Below are positions 1-9,050 of a DNA stretch of 64,000 nucleotides, piece by piece. This stretch comes from CAVXNB01 sp963763085. GTDB taxonomy: Bacteria; Actinomycetota; Acidimicrobiia; Acidimicrobiales; Bog-793. The stretch is taken from contig CAVXNB010000003.1 in NCBI GenBank assembly GCA_963763085.1, forward strand, positions 248,001-312,000, given 5' to 3'. Numbering within the stretch: the stretch's first letter is position 1; each line of letters opens with the position of its first letter. The notes under the pieces are model-generated. The model worked only from the letters and a program-made list of their open reading frames with translations. It was not told where the DNA came from and searched no databases. Made by a program: the position numbers and the translations under genes.

Positions 1-32
1 CCGGCGACCGGCGGGGAGCCATCGACCGCAGA

Positions 33-2219
33 GTGGCCCCTGACCGGAAGGGCATCGGCTTCATCGAGATGGTGAGGCGGGCGAACATCCCGCCGGCGCC
101 GGAGCACTCGATCACGTTTCGGATCGCGACGGCGATCGCGGTCCTGACCGGCATCCTCGCCTGCGCCGCCGTCGGGGAGCTCTCGCTCTTCACTGCCGTG
201 CTCGCGTGCGCCGGGACCTTGGTCGGCATGGTGTTCTCCTACGTGACGCACAACAAACCCTGGCAGTGGGTGAAGCTGCTGCTGGCGGTCGCCGTGCTCG
301 GCGTCTTTGCCTCCTTCGTGCTGCAGATCGTCGGCGCCGCCCACGCCGGCCAGCTGAGCTCGATCGAGGTCCCGCTCGCCGGGCTGTTCACCTGGGTCCA
401 GGTCATCCATGCCTTCGACGTGCCGGCCCGGCGGGACCTGCTGTTCTCGCTCGCCGCCGCGGGCGCGCTGCTGACTGTGGCGGCCGCACAGGCGGTCTCC
501 GTCGATTTCCTGGGCTACGTGGCGGTGTGGCTCGGCGCCTGCCTCGTCGGGCTCGGCTGCTCGTGGCGTTCGATGACCGGCGGCGCCGGCCCGCTCGCGT
601 TGGGCTCGATCGCGATCACCGGGATCGTGGTGGTGCTGCTCGGCGCGGGTTTCCTGATCTTCCTGCCAGCCCCCCGAGCGGCCCAGTCGATCACCCTTCC
701 ATCCTCGCTCACCTCATACCTGCCGCTCGCCAATCCCGGCGGCATCACCGGGAGCGGGTCGCAGGCGACCGAGCCGGCCCAGGCGGGAAGGTCGAGCGGG
801 AGGACCGGCGTCGGCGGCTACCTCGGCTTCGCCAGCCAACTCGACACGGCCACGCGCGGCGCCCTCGGCAACCAGGTCGTGATGCGCGTCCGGGCGGACA
901 GGCCGGGCTACTTCCTCGGCATGACTTTCGACACCTGGACCGGCCAGAACTGGGAGCGCTCCCGGGCCACCAGCAAAATCACGACGCTGCGCTCAGGTTC
1001 ACCCTTCGACGTCAGTACGGCGTTCAGCCAGCTCGCCCAACCCAACCAGGCGAGCGAAGGCCCGCCGAACCTGCTCGGCCCGGGCGCGCTCGCTTTTGCC
1101 TTCCAGCCGGCCAACGTCCAGACGTTCTATGTCGACCAGCCCCTGGCGAACTTGTTGTTCGCGACATCGGAGCCGACGGAGGTCTACTTTCCCGAGCATT
1201 CGCTCATCGTCGGAGCCGACGGCTCCATGCGGTCCACGATTGCCATGACGCCCGGGACGGTGTACACGGTCATCTCGGCCGACAGCGAGGAGCCGCCGAG
1301 CGTGCTGGCGAAGATCCAGCCAGAAGGAGGAAAGGTCCCGCAGTTCCTCCAGCCGGATCTCGACCTCCCGACCCCGTACCAGCGGGTCTCGACTCTCGCC
1401 CACCAGATCGTCAAGGCGGCCGGAGCTCAGACGACCTATGCGCAGGTGACCGCGCTCGAGGCATGGATGAGCCGCCATGTGAAGTACTCCACCGACATCC
1501 CGCCGCTCCTGCCGGGACAGGACGCCGTCGACCAGTTCCTGTTCGGCTCCCGAGTCGGCTACTGCGAGCAGATCTCGACCTCGCTCGCCGTCATGCTGCG
1601 CACGCTCGGCGTGCCGGCACGCGAGGCGATCGGCTACGTGCCCGGTCCATTCGACCCGCTGAGTGACCTGTATGAGATTCAGGCAAAGGACGCGCACGCC
1701 TGGGTTCAGGTGTGGTTCCCGAATGCGGGCTGGCAGAACTTCGATCCGACCGCGCAGGTCCCTCTGGCGCCGCCCGACCCCGGCGCGGTGCTGCTCTCCG
1801 ACGTCGGGCACGCCATCGCCGGCCTGCCCTGGGTGCCACTCGGCGCCTTCCTAGGGGCGTTCGCAGCCGTCGGGTTCGTGACCCTCGAGCGGCGCCGGCG
1901 CCGGCTGCGGCCAACGGGGTGGATCGGACAAGTCACCGCGGAGCTCGAACGACGGGGCGCGGCCGCCGGCGTGAGGCGGCGGCCGGCCGAGACGCTCGGC
2001 GAATACGCCGAGCGACTGACGATCTTCGGCCGTTGGCGGGCCGGGCCGGCCGCGACCGGGCCGCTCGCAGCGGCCGCCGGCCTGCTCGAACGGGCCGCCT
2101 ACGGCGGCTACGAACCGGACCAGAGAACATGCGAGTTCGTCGAGGAGGCCGTGCACGGGCTGCGGGCGGCTCGTGGTCCTCGGCGGAGCGCCGGCCGCCG
2201 GCAGCTCACGACGGCGTGA
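33..2219 (+). CDS. Transglutaminase-like membrane protein (TgpA/DUF3488 type)
   Basis: The N-terminal ~210 residues are a run of hydrophobic membrane helices. An extracytoplasmic transglutaminase-like domain follows, then another helix near residue 600 and a short Arg-rich cytoplasmic tail. The papain-like triad is visible: Cys511 in GYCEQISTS, His555 in DAHAWVQVWF and Asp571 in NFDPTA. Family members of this layout lie beside MoxR and DUF58 genes and are thought to act on envelope proteins or peptidoglycan; the substrate is unknown. The frame stays open to the left edge, so the start is uncertain: GTG at 33 or ATG at 69 are both possible. The 3' end overlaps the convergent reductase gene by 14 bp. 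Confidence 0.85.
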   Translation: MAPDRKGIGFIEMVRRANIPPAPEHSITFRIATAIAVLTGILACAAVGELSLFTAVLACAGTLVGMVFSYVTHNKPWQWVKLLLAVAVLGVFASFVLQIVGAAHAGQLSSIEVPLAGLFTWVQVIHAFDVPARRDLLFSLAAAGALLTVAAAQAVSVDFLGYVAVWLGACLVGLGCSWRSMTGGAGPLALGSIAITGIVVVLLGAGFLIFLPAPRAAQSITLPSSLTSYLPLANPGGITGSGSQATEPAQAGRSSGRTGVGGYLGFASQLDTATRGALGNQVVMRVRADRPGYFLGMTFDTWTGQNWERSRATSKITTLRSGSPFDVSTAFSQLAQPNQASEGPPNLLGPGALAFAFQPANVQTFYVDQPLANLLFATSEPTEVYFPEHSLIVGADGSMRSTIAMTPGTVYTVISADSEEPPSVLAKIQPEGGKVPQFLQPDLDLPTPYQRVSTLAHQIVKAAGAQTTYAQVTALEAWMSRHVKYSTDIPPLLPGQDAVDQFLFGSRVGYCEQISTSLAVMLRTLGVPAREAIGYVPGPFDPLSDLYEIQAKDAHAWVQVWFPNAGWQNFDPTAQVPLAPPDPGAVLLSDVGHAIAGLPWVPLGAFLGAFAAVGFVTLERRRRRLRPTGWIGQVTAELERRGAAAGVRRRPAETLGEYAERLTIFGRWRAGPAATGPLAAAAGLLERAAYGGYEPDQRTCEFVEEAVHGLRAARGPRRSAGRRQLTTA

Positions 2220-3441
2220 GCGCCACGGCCTCCTCGAAGCTCGCCCCCCGCTCCAGCAACGACCTGTACGCCATGAGCGCCCGGGGCCGGCTGCATCCGA
2301 GAGCCCCGGTCAGTCGCCCGTCGCGCCCGTAGACCACCACGAAACGAAGCTCCTCCAACCCCCCATCCACCACCACCGTCTCGTCGGTGGCGTGCGGGCT
2401 GCCGAGAACCTGGATCTTGTGCTCGTACTGGTCGGACCAGACGTAGGGCACCGGCGCAAAGGCGGTGCGGGGCCCCTCGCCGTCGAGAAGGCTGCGGGCG
2501 GCGTGCTCGCCCTGCTCGGCCGCGTTGGTGCGGTGCTCGACCCGCAACGACTCCCCCGTCACCGGATGCGGCCAGCGGGCGAGATCGCCGGCCGCAACGA
2601 CGCCCGGGGCGGCGGTGAGCGAAGCGTCGCAGCTCAGCCCGCCCGGACCGACGTCCAGCCCGGACCCCTCGAGCCACGAGGTCGCGGGCAGCACGCCCAC
2701 CGCCACGAGCAGCGCATCCGCTTCGACCGTCATCCCGTCGCTGAGCCGGCACGTGACACCGGATCGGGCGTCAGCGCCGGTCTCCACGTCGACGAGCGTC
2801 GTGGCGAGCCGGAGGTCGACGCCCCGCTTCCGGTGCATCGACTCGCAGACCCCACCGACGACCGGCCCCACGGCCCGCTCGAGCGGAACCGCCAGCGGCT
2901 CCACGACTACCACCTCCGCCCCACGAAGGCGTGCGGTCGCCGCGACTTCTAACCCTATGAAACCAGCCCCCGCGATAACCAGCCTCCCCCCCACCCCCGC
3001 AATGACGTCCGCCAGCGCAAGGGCGTCCTCGAGGTTACGGAGCGTGAACACGCCCGGACGCCCTGTGATCCCTGGCAGGAGCCGGGGCGCCGCGCCGGTC
3101 GCGACCACCAGGCCGTCGAACTCCAGCCGGCGGCCGTCTGCGAGCGAGATCGAACGCGACGCCAGATCGAGGTGCTCCGCCGTCGATCCGAGCTCGAGCT
3201 CGATCCCGAGCGCGTCGAGCTGGTCCGGGGTCTTGAGCGTGCACCGATCGACGTCCCACGTGCCCGCGAGGAGCTGCTTGGAGAGCGGCGGACGATCGTA
3301 TGGAAGGTGGTTCTCGTTGCCGACCAGGGTCACGCGACCCTCGAAGCCGTGCTGGCGGAGAGCCTCGCAGGCACGTAGGCCGGCGAGCCCGGCCCCCACC
3401 GCGACGACCGACCTGAGGCGAGTTGACACGGGACGCGACAT
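2206..3441 (-). CDS. FAD/NAD-dependent ferredoxin reductase-type oxidoreductase
   Basis: A 411-residue two-dinucleotide-fold flavoprotein. The FAD-binding motif VAVGAGLAGL is near the N-terminus and the NAD(P)-binding motif IAGAGFIGLE is near residue 150. The ATG at 3441 is chosen because the FAD motif follows about 12 residues later; the longer frame runs into the divergent P450 gene. The family moves electrons from NAD(P)H to a ferredoxin or rubredoxin, often for a class I P450. The divergent neighbour is a P450, so a shared electron-transfer job is a reasonable inference, but no ferredoxin gene is in the window. Confidence 0.85.
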   Translation of the reverse strand: MSRPVSTRLRSVVAVGAGLAGLRACEALRQHGFEGRVTLVGNENHLPYDRPPLSKQLLAGTWDVDRCTLKTPDQLDALGIELELGSTAEHLDLASRSISLADGRRLEFDGLVVATGAAPRLLPGITGRPGVFTLRNLEDALALADVIAGVGGRLVIAGAGFIGLEVAATARLRGAEVVVVEPLAVPLERAVGPVVGGVCESMHRKRGVDLRLATTLVDVETGADARSGVTCRLSDGMTVEADALLVAVGVLPATSWLEGSGLDVGPGGLSCDASLTAAPGVVAAGDLARWPHPVTGESLRVEHRTNAAEQGEHAARSLLDGEGPRTAFAPVPYVWSDQYEHKIQVLGSPHATDETVVVDGGLEELRFVVVYGRDGRLTGALGCSRPRALMAYRSLLERGASFEEAVALTPS

Positions 3442-3448
3442 TACGGGT

Positions 3449-3466
3449 GGCGGGTGAAGGCCCGCC
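3449..3466. promoter_or_regulatory. Inverted repeat between divergent reductase and P450 genes
   Basis: Six-base perfect arms (GGCGGG and CCCGCC) flank a six-base loop. It lies just before the first possible P450 start and 8 bp from the reductase start. It could be an operator shared by both genes, or chance in GC-rich DNA. Confidence 0.25.
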
Positions 3467-4786
3467 ATGGCTCGGCCAACGAAGCCGTTAGCCTCGGCCC
3501 AGATGACCGAGACCGCAACGGGCGAATCGGCGAGGCCCCCCTGGCCAGTGGCGGTTCCAGAGCTCGACGCGGTGTTCGCCCAGATCGTGGGCACCGAGGA
3601 GGGCCGCCGCGACCCTTATCCGGGTTACGCACGCCTCCGAGCTGAGGCGCCCGTCTACCGCAGCGGCCTCGGCTTCACGGTCTGCACGAGCTACGAGGAA
3701 TGCGACTTCGTGCTGCGGGACCCCCGGTTCGGGAAGGACGAGCGCGACCGGCGGCAAGCCCTCGAGGAACGATTCGGGTCGACGGACATGTTCCCGCCCG
3801 AGTTCCTGGACATGTCTCGTGAGCGTCGATCGATGCTGTTTCTGAACCCGCCCGACCACACGCGGCTCCGCTCGCTCGTGAGCCGAGCTTTCACCCCTCG
3901 TACCGTCGAGCGATTGAGGCCCGAGATCGCCCTACTCGTCGACGGCCTCCTCGACGGCCTCTCCGAAGGCGAGCCGGTGGATGTCATGGAAAAGCTCGCG
4001 TTCCCCCTTCCGGTGGCGGTGATCGGGCGCCTGCTCGGTGTGCCGGCCGAGGACTGGAACCATTTCAGGCAGGTGATGGGGCGGGCGACCATCCTCCTGG
4101 AACCAGTCATTTCGCCCGACGACCTCGGGCCTGCGATCGAGGCTCAGGGGGAGCTCGAGACCTACTTCCTCGATCTCGTCGCCGAACGACGCGCTCGGCC
4201 ACAGGACGACCTCGTCAGCAACCTCATCGCCGTGCAGGAAGGCACCGACAAGCTGACCGAGCTCGAGTTGATCGGCACGGCGATCCTGATCTTCGGCGCC
4301 GGGTTCGAGACGACGACCAATCTGATCGGCAACGGCCTCCTCGCGCTGCTGACCAACCCGGCGGAGATGAGCAAGCTCCGCGCCGACCCCGGCCTCCAGC
4401 GCTCGGCGGTCGACGAGCTGCTCCGCTACGACAGTCCCGTACAGTTCGACGGGCGGCTGGCGCTCGAGGACACAGACATCGCCGGCGTCAGGATCGCCAG
4501 AAACGAGGAGGTCATCACCATCCTCGGTGCCGCCAACCGGGACCCGGCCCGCTTCACCGATCCCGACCGGCTCGACCTCGAACGTGACCAGGGGCCGTCG
4601 CTCAGCTTTGCCGCCGGTATCCACTACTGCCTCGGCGCTGCGCTGGCCCGCGCCGAGGGACAGGTCTTCTTCGGACGGCTCCTCGAGCGGTTCGGGTCGA
4701 TCGAGCTCGCGATCGACGCCCCGGTCTTCCGGAACCGGATCACGCTCCGCGGCCTGACGTCGCTTCCGATCACCGTGCGGGCCTGA
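3467..4786 (+). CDS. Cytochrome P450 (bacterial class I type)
   Basis: A 439-residue soluble P450 with all signatures: the I-helix oxygen-binding segment GAGFETTTN, the ExxR motif in DELLRYDSP and the heme loop FAAGIHYCLG with ligand Cys388. It should be a monooxygenase that takes electrons through a ferredoxin. The divergent flavin reductase is the obvious electron donor candidate. ATG 3467 has GAAGG upstream; ATG 3503 is an alternative that leaves more promoter space. It shares the wording GFETT-NLIGNG and FWYxx-free bacterial architecture with the second P450 at 7717-8979, so the two are probably related. The substrate cannot be told from sequence. Confidence 0.9.
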   Translation: MARPTKPLASAQMTETATGESARPPWPVAVPELDAVFAQIVGTEEGRRDPYPGYARLRAEAPVYRSGLGFTVCTSYEECDFVLRDPRFGKDERDRRQALEERFGSTDMFPPEFLDMSRERRSMLFLNPPDHTRLRSLVSRAFTPRTVERLRPEIALLVDGLLDGLSEGEPVDVMEKLAFPLPVAVIGRLLGVPAEDWNHFRQVMGRATILLEPVISPDDLGPAIEAQGELETYFLDLVAERRARPQDDLVSNLIAVQEGTDKLTELELIGTAILIFGAGFETTTNLIGNGLLALLTNPAEMSKLRADPGLQRSAVDELLRYDSPVQFDGRLALEDTDIAGVRIARNEEVITILGAANRDPARFTDPDRLDLERDQGPSLSFAAGIHYCLGAALARAEGQVFFGRLLERFGSIELAIDAPVFRNRITLRGLTSLPITVRA

Positions 4787-4904
4787 GGATCCTTCTGCCG
4801 CCGGACCGCCGGCCCTCGGGCGGCTGGCCCTCGGGCGGCTGGCGGGCCGGCCGTTCGCCCGGCCGGCGTTCGCCTCGTTTCGATGGACCAGCCGGCCGTC
4901 CGTA
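4787..4904. other. GC-rich intergenic DNA with short tandem repeats
   Basis: Between the convergent P450 and xseB genes. It holds a tandem duplication of GGCCCTCGGGCGGCT (around 4811-4840) and several GGCCGGCC runs. No coding signal is seen. Confidence 0.5.
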
Positions 4905-4958
4905 AGTACTTTTTCTTCGCAAACTTGCCTCCGATCGAGATTGCGACCGGTCGCAATC
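4905..4958. repeat. Dispersed palindromic repeat, copy A (half element)
   Basis: Contains a perfect 20-bp palindrome at 4939-4958 (GATTGCGACC and its complement). To its left is an arm with AAACTTGCCTCCG at 4921-4933 and TACTTTTTC at 4907. The same arm and core recur in copies B (36843-36936) and C (61729-61820). Here the right arm is missing: the core stops one base before the xseB stop codon. The element sits between convergent genes, so a terminator role is possible. Confidence 0.8.
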
Positions 4959-4959
4959 T

Positions 4960-5226
4960 TTACCTGCTCTCGTCCTCTTGAGTCAGGTCCTGGCCCACGG
5001 CCTCGAGCCGCGGCAGGAGCGAGCTGACCTTGTCTCGCGCACCTCGGATGCGGCGATCAAGCTCCTCGACGATCTCGACCGCCCGCCGCAGGCGTACCTC
5101 GAGGAGGTCGACGTCGACAACACCGCGATCGAGCTCAGCGATTATGGAGTCGAGCTCGTCGGACGCCTCGGCGTAGCCGAGCTCGCCGACCGCCACCTCG
5201 CCGGTCGTGGGGTCATTCGCGCTCAT
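4960..5226 (-). CDS. xseB: Exodeoxyribonuclease VII small subunit
   Basis: An 88-residue acidic helical protein with the family core LGYAEASDELDSIIAELDRG, followed by a heptad-like region. It forms the elongated part of the XseA-XseB single-strand exonuclease. ATG 5226 is chosen over the longer frame because GGAGGAG lies 5 bases upstream and the family pattern begins soon after. The start overlaps the end of xseA by 14 bp, so translation is probably coupled. The stop codon abuts a palindromic repeat. Confidence 0.9.
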   Translation of the reverse strand: MSANDPTTGEVAVGELGYAEASDELDSIIAELDRGVVDVDLLEVRLRRAVEIVEELDRRIRGARDKVSSLLPRLEAVGQDLTQEDESR

Positions 5227-6769
5227 TGTTCTCCTCCGTCCCGGGCGCGGCGTCGCCCGGCATCGCGATCTCGTCGACGATCGAGCCGGCGCTGCCTTCC
5301 GCAAAGGTCGTGATCAGCCGGTCACCAGGTCGTACGGACGCCGACGATCGGACGATGCGGCCCCCTCCGTCGCGGGTGAGGGTCCATCCGCGCTCAAGCT
5401 GCCGCCGGGGATCGAGCAGCTGCAGGACCTCCCGCTGGTGGGCGACATGCTGTTCCCAGACTGCGAGCTGGCGGGTCGACGGAGCAGAAAGCCTCTGGGC
5501 GCGATTGACGAGCCGTCCCTGACTGCGCTCGATGGCCACGAGGGCCCCGTTGGCGATGCGCCTCTCGGCGCCACGTAGCGATACGGACGACCGCTCGAGT
5601 GCCTGACCGGTGGCTCGCCGCGCCGAGGCGGACGCATTCGCCAGACCCCGACTCGCTTCGTCCAGGCGAGCCTCGATCCGCTGCGCGAGACGACGGGCGC
5701 GCCGTTCCACTCCCTCGAGGTACGCCTCGACGACCGCGACCACGGCCTCACCGCACTGAGTCGGTGTAACGAGGGCCTGGTGGGCAACTTCGTCGGCCAC
5801 CGACCGGTCGCCGGTGTGGCCGATGCCCGTCCAGACCGGGAACGGCGCCCGGGCGATCGCCCTGGCGACCCCCTCGGAATCGAAGGCGGCAAGATCACCC
5901 TTGGCACCACCTCCCCGAACCAGGACCACGAGGTCCGGCTCGAAACGGGCGAGCCTCTTCAAGGCGCCGACGATCTGCCCCGGCGCCTCGGGACCCTGGA
6001 CGCTCGAGGCCTCGAAGCGGACGTTGAACGAGAAGCCCGATCGTGCCAACTGTCCGGTGAAGTCCCGGTAGGCCTCCGAACCAGGGCTCGTGACGACGCC
6101 GATCCGCAACGGGACAAGAGGGAGCAGCCGGCGCCGGTTGGCTTCGAGAATGCCTTCGGCTTCGAGCGCGCCCAGAAGGCGCCGGCGGGCTGCGGTGATG
6201 CCTCCGACCAGGGCTTCTACGTCGAGCGCAGTCATCGAGAAACGCAGCTTGCTACCGCCCTCCCAGACCGTCACCTTGCCCCGCACGCGCACGACGAGTC
6301 CGGGAGCGAGCTCCACTCCCACCGCGGCCAGGTCGTACTGCACGACAGGCCAGTCTCTTGCCCAGCAGGCGACTTCGAGCGTCGCGTTCGGGTTGCGAGC
6401 CGCTGGGCCGGACGTCGCTGCGTTGGGACCCGTGGCGTGATCGGCAAGTTCCAGGTAGCGGTGGCCGCGGGACTGAGTGACCTTGCAGATCTCGCCGGTG
6501 ACCCAGACCTCGCCAGGAAACGCCTCGAAGAGCGCGCCACGGACCCGGTTGTAGAAGTCGCTTACGGAGAGCGCAGCATCGGACACCGACCCGGGGACCA
6601 GCGGCGGCTCGTCGGCGACGACCGAGAGGAGCGGCGGCGAGACGGTCGTGACCTCCGCCGTCGGAACCGGGACGGGCTCCCGGGCATGATCCTCGCCGGC
6701 TCCGAAATCGAAACGAAGTTCCTCGACATCCGGACCTCGAGCCCCCCGGGTCCCGCGGGTGCCGGCCAC
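5213..6769 (-). CDS. xseA: Exodeoxyribonuclease VII large subunit
   Basis: 518 residues. An N-terminal OB-fold DNA-binding domain spans about residues 65-165 (core ALFEAFPGEVWVTGEICKV). The catalytic Exonuc_VII_L domain follows, with GVVTSPGSEAYRDF, LVRGGGAKGDLAAFD and GIGHTGDRSVADEVA, the usual conserved blocks. A long helical region closes the protein. It degrades single-stranded DNA into short oligonucleotides in repair. It begins with GTG at 6769 and carries a ~60-residue variable N-terminal extension, so a later start is possible. It lies upstream of and overlaps xseB. Confidence 0.92.
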   Translation of the reverse strand: MAGTRGTRGARGPDVEELRFDFGAGEDHAREPVPVPTAEVTTVSPPLLSVVADEPPLVPGSVSDAALSVSDFYNRVRGALFEAFPGEVWVTGEICKVTQSRGHRYLELADHATGPNAATSGPAARNPNATLEVACWARDWPVVQYDLAAVGVELAPGLVVRVRGKVTVWEGGSKLRFSMTALDVEALVGGITAARRRLLGALEAEGILEANRRRLLPLVPLRIGVVTSPGSEAYRDFTGQLARSGFSFNVRFEASSVQGPEAPGQIVGALKRLARFEPDLVVLVRGGGAKGDLAAFDSEGVARAIARAPFPVWTGIGHTGDRSVADEVAHQALVTPTQCGEAVVAVVEAYLEGVERRARRLAQRIEARLDEASRGLANASASARRATGQALERSSVSLRGAERRIANGALVAIERSQGRLVNRAQRLSAPSTRQLAVWEQHVAHQREVLQLLDPRRQLERGWTLTRDGGGRIVRSSASVRPGDRLITTFAEGSAGSIVDEIAMPGDAAPGTEENNERE

Positions 6770-6814
6770 GGCCTCAGGCTACCCGTGGGGCGCGAATGGC
6801 CAAGCCGAAGCGGG

Positions 6815-7627
6815 TCAACAACCTTCCGGCGGGCCGAACGTGCCAGGCCCGAGGGTGGGCTCGTCGACAAGCCCTATCACTGAGGTGCGGGAGATCGCGC
6901 CGAGGTGGACGACGTACCAGACGCCCCTCCAGGAGATGAGCGAAGCGATGGCGAACGAGTGCACCCGGCCGTTGATCTCGTACGAGAGTCTCGACCCGGA
7001 GACTTGGAAATAGCCGATCTTGTTGAGGCAGTCGCCCGGCGATACCCACTGGGCCTGCTCGACCGGCACGGACACTCCGATGAGCCGGGCGCTCGAGGCA
7101 TTCCGGCCGAGGATCCGGTGTGCGGCGCCGACATCAAGCTGGTACTCGATCAGCAGGCGGTTGAGATAGTCCGTGCGCGGTGCCGAGAGGGCCTTCACCC
7201 GCATGTAGGCGGCCTCGGGAAAGAAGGCCGGGAGTGCTGCCGGCAAGGAGTCGGCCTTGATCCCCTGCCAAAGTGCCGCCATCTTCGATCTGAAGCCCGG
7301 AGTGTCCGTGGACGGGAATGCGTCGGTCTGGGGCAGGGATCCGGGGCCTGTCGGTGACAGCGTCGACGACCCTCCGGAGGCCGGCGTCGTGTTCAGCGTC
7401 GGCTGTGTGCCGCGCGTCGGCTTGGTCAGGTGGATCGCTGCCTGGGAGATCTCCGTCGTCGCAGTCGTCACAGGGGTCGTCGGGATCGAACGGTGCTGCG
7501 GCGATGCCGTCGACCGGGAGCCAACAGCCGTGAAGATGCCGCCTGCGACCAGCATTGCCAGGAGTGCGAGCCCTGGCACGGTCGCCTTTTGGCGCGGCAG
7601 CGTTGTACGCCGTGAACGGACCGTCAT
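6815..7627 (-). CDS. Membrane-anchored extracytoplasmic protein, unknown function
   Basis: 270 residues. A basic start and one hydrophobic helix (VPGLALLAMLVAGGIFTAVG, about residues 17-36) are followed by a long Thr/Pro/Ser-rich linker to about residue 110. A globular C-terminal part of ~140 residues carries no motif I recognise. This looks like a signal anchor, a flexible stalk and an outside domain. ATG 7627 was chosen because the hydrophobic segment follows it; the longer frame is Arg-rich and looks non-coding. Only 45 bp separate its stop from xseA. Confidence 0.65.
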   Translation of the reverse strand: MTVRSRRTTLPRQKATVPGLALLAMLVAGGIFTAVGSRSTASPQHRSIPTTPVTTATTEISQAAIHLTKPTRGTQPTLNTTPASGGSSTLSPTGPGSLPQTDAFPSTDTPGFRSKMAALWQGIKADSLPAALPAFFPEAAYMRVKALSAPRTDYLNRLLIEYQLDVGAAHRILGRNASSARLIGVSVPVEQAQWVSPGDCLNKIGYFQVSGSRLSYEINGRVHSFAIASLISWRGVWYVVHLGAISRTSVIGLVDEPTLGPGTFGPPEGC

Positions 7628-7716
7628 CTCCCACGCAAAAATACCATGGGAAGCTGCCTGAACGCCGACACAGCCCCGTGGCGGGGCGCCGGCGGCGCCC
7701 CCGAGAGCCTTACGAC

Positions 7717-8979
7717 CTACGAGACCCGCACCGGGATGGTCTCGAAGCCGCGTAACACGACGAGGTGCCGCCGCGTCGGTGCGCCGGCGAGCTCGAGGCT
7801 CGGGTACCGGCTCGTTAGCTGTTCGAAGACGACCCGGCCTTCGAGGCGGGCGAGTGCCGCGCCCAGGCAATGGTGGAGCCCGAGGGAGAAGGCCAGGTGA
7901 CGGTTGGCGTCACGACGGCCGATATCGAGCTGGTCGGGGTTTTCGAACACGTCAGGATCGCGATTCGCGCCCCCGATGGATACGATGATCGGCGTCCCCC
8001 GTCGTAGTTTCGCTCCTTCGAGATCGAGATCCTCGGTTGCGGTCCGCGAGGTCATCTGCACGGGGCTGTCATAGCGGAGCAGTTCATCGAGCGCGTCGGG
8101 CACGAGGGCGACATCGTCGCCGAGGCGTCTCCATTGTTCGGGCGATCCGAGCAGCGCCACGGTGCCGTTCCCGATCAGGTTGACAGTCGTCTCGAACCCG
8201 GCCACGAGCAGAAGCAGCGCCGTGCTGACGAGCTCGCCGGGGCTGAGGCGCGACCCCTCGTCCTCTACCGCCACGAGAGCGGAAAGGAGGCTGTCGTCGG
8301 GATCGGCACGACGTCGTCGCACGAGCTCCTGCAGATATTGCGTGAGTGCCAGTTCCGAGGCGCGCGTCCGCGCCTCCGAGTTGCAGCTCGTCTGCGGTTC
8401 GAGGCTGCTCGCCAGGTCGTGACCCCAGGCCCGGAATCGGGCGTTGTCCTCGACGGGAACACCGAGGAGGTGGCAGATCACGGCTATCGGAAGCGGGAAG
8501 GCCAACGCATCGACGAGGTCGAAGCCGGCGGAGACGTCAACCGCCGCGAGCAGCCGTTCGGTGGTTTCACGGATCATCGGCTCGAGAGCCGAGATCGCAC
8601 GAGGGCTGAACGCCTTGGCGACCAATCGACGGATCCGGGTGTGGTCCGGCGGATCCATCGTCAACAGATCGGCGGCCGGGAGATCTGCGCGGGGGTCCCG
8701 GTCGGTGTAAACGGGGGCGCGGTAGTTGGCCTGATGAACGGGCGAGGAGCTGAATCGCTGGTCCCGCAGGACTCGGGTCGCGGTGGCATGGCTGGCGGTG
8801 GCATAAGGCCCGAGAGGGCTGCGGACAAGTCCGCGGCTGCGGAGATCCCTGTAGAGCGGGTAGGGGTCGACCCACGTGTCCGGTCCTATCAGCCGAGCGA
8901 CGGGATCACCCCGCCATCGTTGGAACCGCAGCGCCGCCGGCTCCACGACCTGCCGCGTTACTCGCTCTCGGAGGCTCAT
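7717..8979 (-). CDS. Cytochrome P450, divergent from a TetR regulator
   Basis: 420 residues with the I-helix motif VAGFETTVN, the ExxR motif in DELLRYDSP and the heme loop FSLGLHHCLG with Cys371 as ligand. ATG 8979 has GAGAGG just upstream; the longer frame reads through the operator region. It is a soluble class I enzyme needing a ferredoxin partner. The divergent TetR gene and the palindrome between them suggest that the regulator represses this P450 until a substrate-like ligand appears (inference). Confidence 0.9.
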   Translation of the reverse strand: MSLRERVTRQVVEPAALRFQRWRGDPVARLIGPDTWVDPYPLYRDLRSRGLVRSPLGPYATASHATATRVLRDQRFSSSPVHQANYRAPVYTDRDPRADLPAADLLTMDPPDHTRIRRLVAKAFSPRAISALEPMIRETTERLLAAVDVSAGFDLVDALAFPLPIAVICHLLGVPVEDNARFRAWGHDLASSLEPQTSCNSEARTRASELALTQYLQELVRRRRADPDDSLLSALVAVEDEGSRLSPGELVSTALLLLVAGFETTVNLIGNGTVALLGSPEQWRRLGDDVALVPDALDELLRYDSPVQMTSRTATEDLDLEGAKLRRGTPIIVSIGGANRDPDVFENPDQLDIGRRDANRHLAFSLGLHHCLGAALARLEGRVVFEQLTSRYPSLELAGAPTRRHLVVLRGFETIPVRVS

Positions 8980-9005
8980 GGACACCTCTCTCTCGATCCA
9001 GATCG

Positions 9006-9022
9006 AGATACTGATAGTATCT
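9006..9022. promoter_or_regulatory. TetR-type operator palindrome
   Basis: AGATACT and AGTATCT form perfect 7-bp arms around GAT. A further half-site, GGTATCT, lies about 10 bases to the right. The palindrome lies in the 71-bp gap between the divergent P450 and tetR starts, where a shared operator is expected. Confidence 0.7.
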
Positions 9023-9050
9023 AAATTCCGATGGTATCTCAACCCCCGAT

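Noticed and set aside
999..1811. Long open frame antisense to the transglutaminase gene
   Set aside because: A GC-rich shadow frame with Arg-rich composition; the sense strand encodes clear catalytic motifs.
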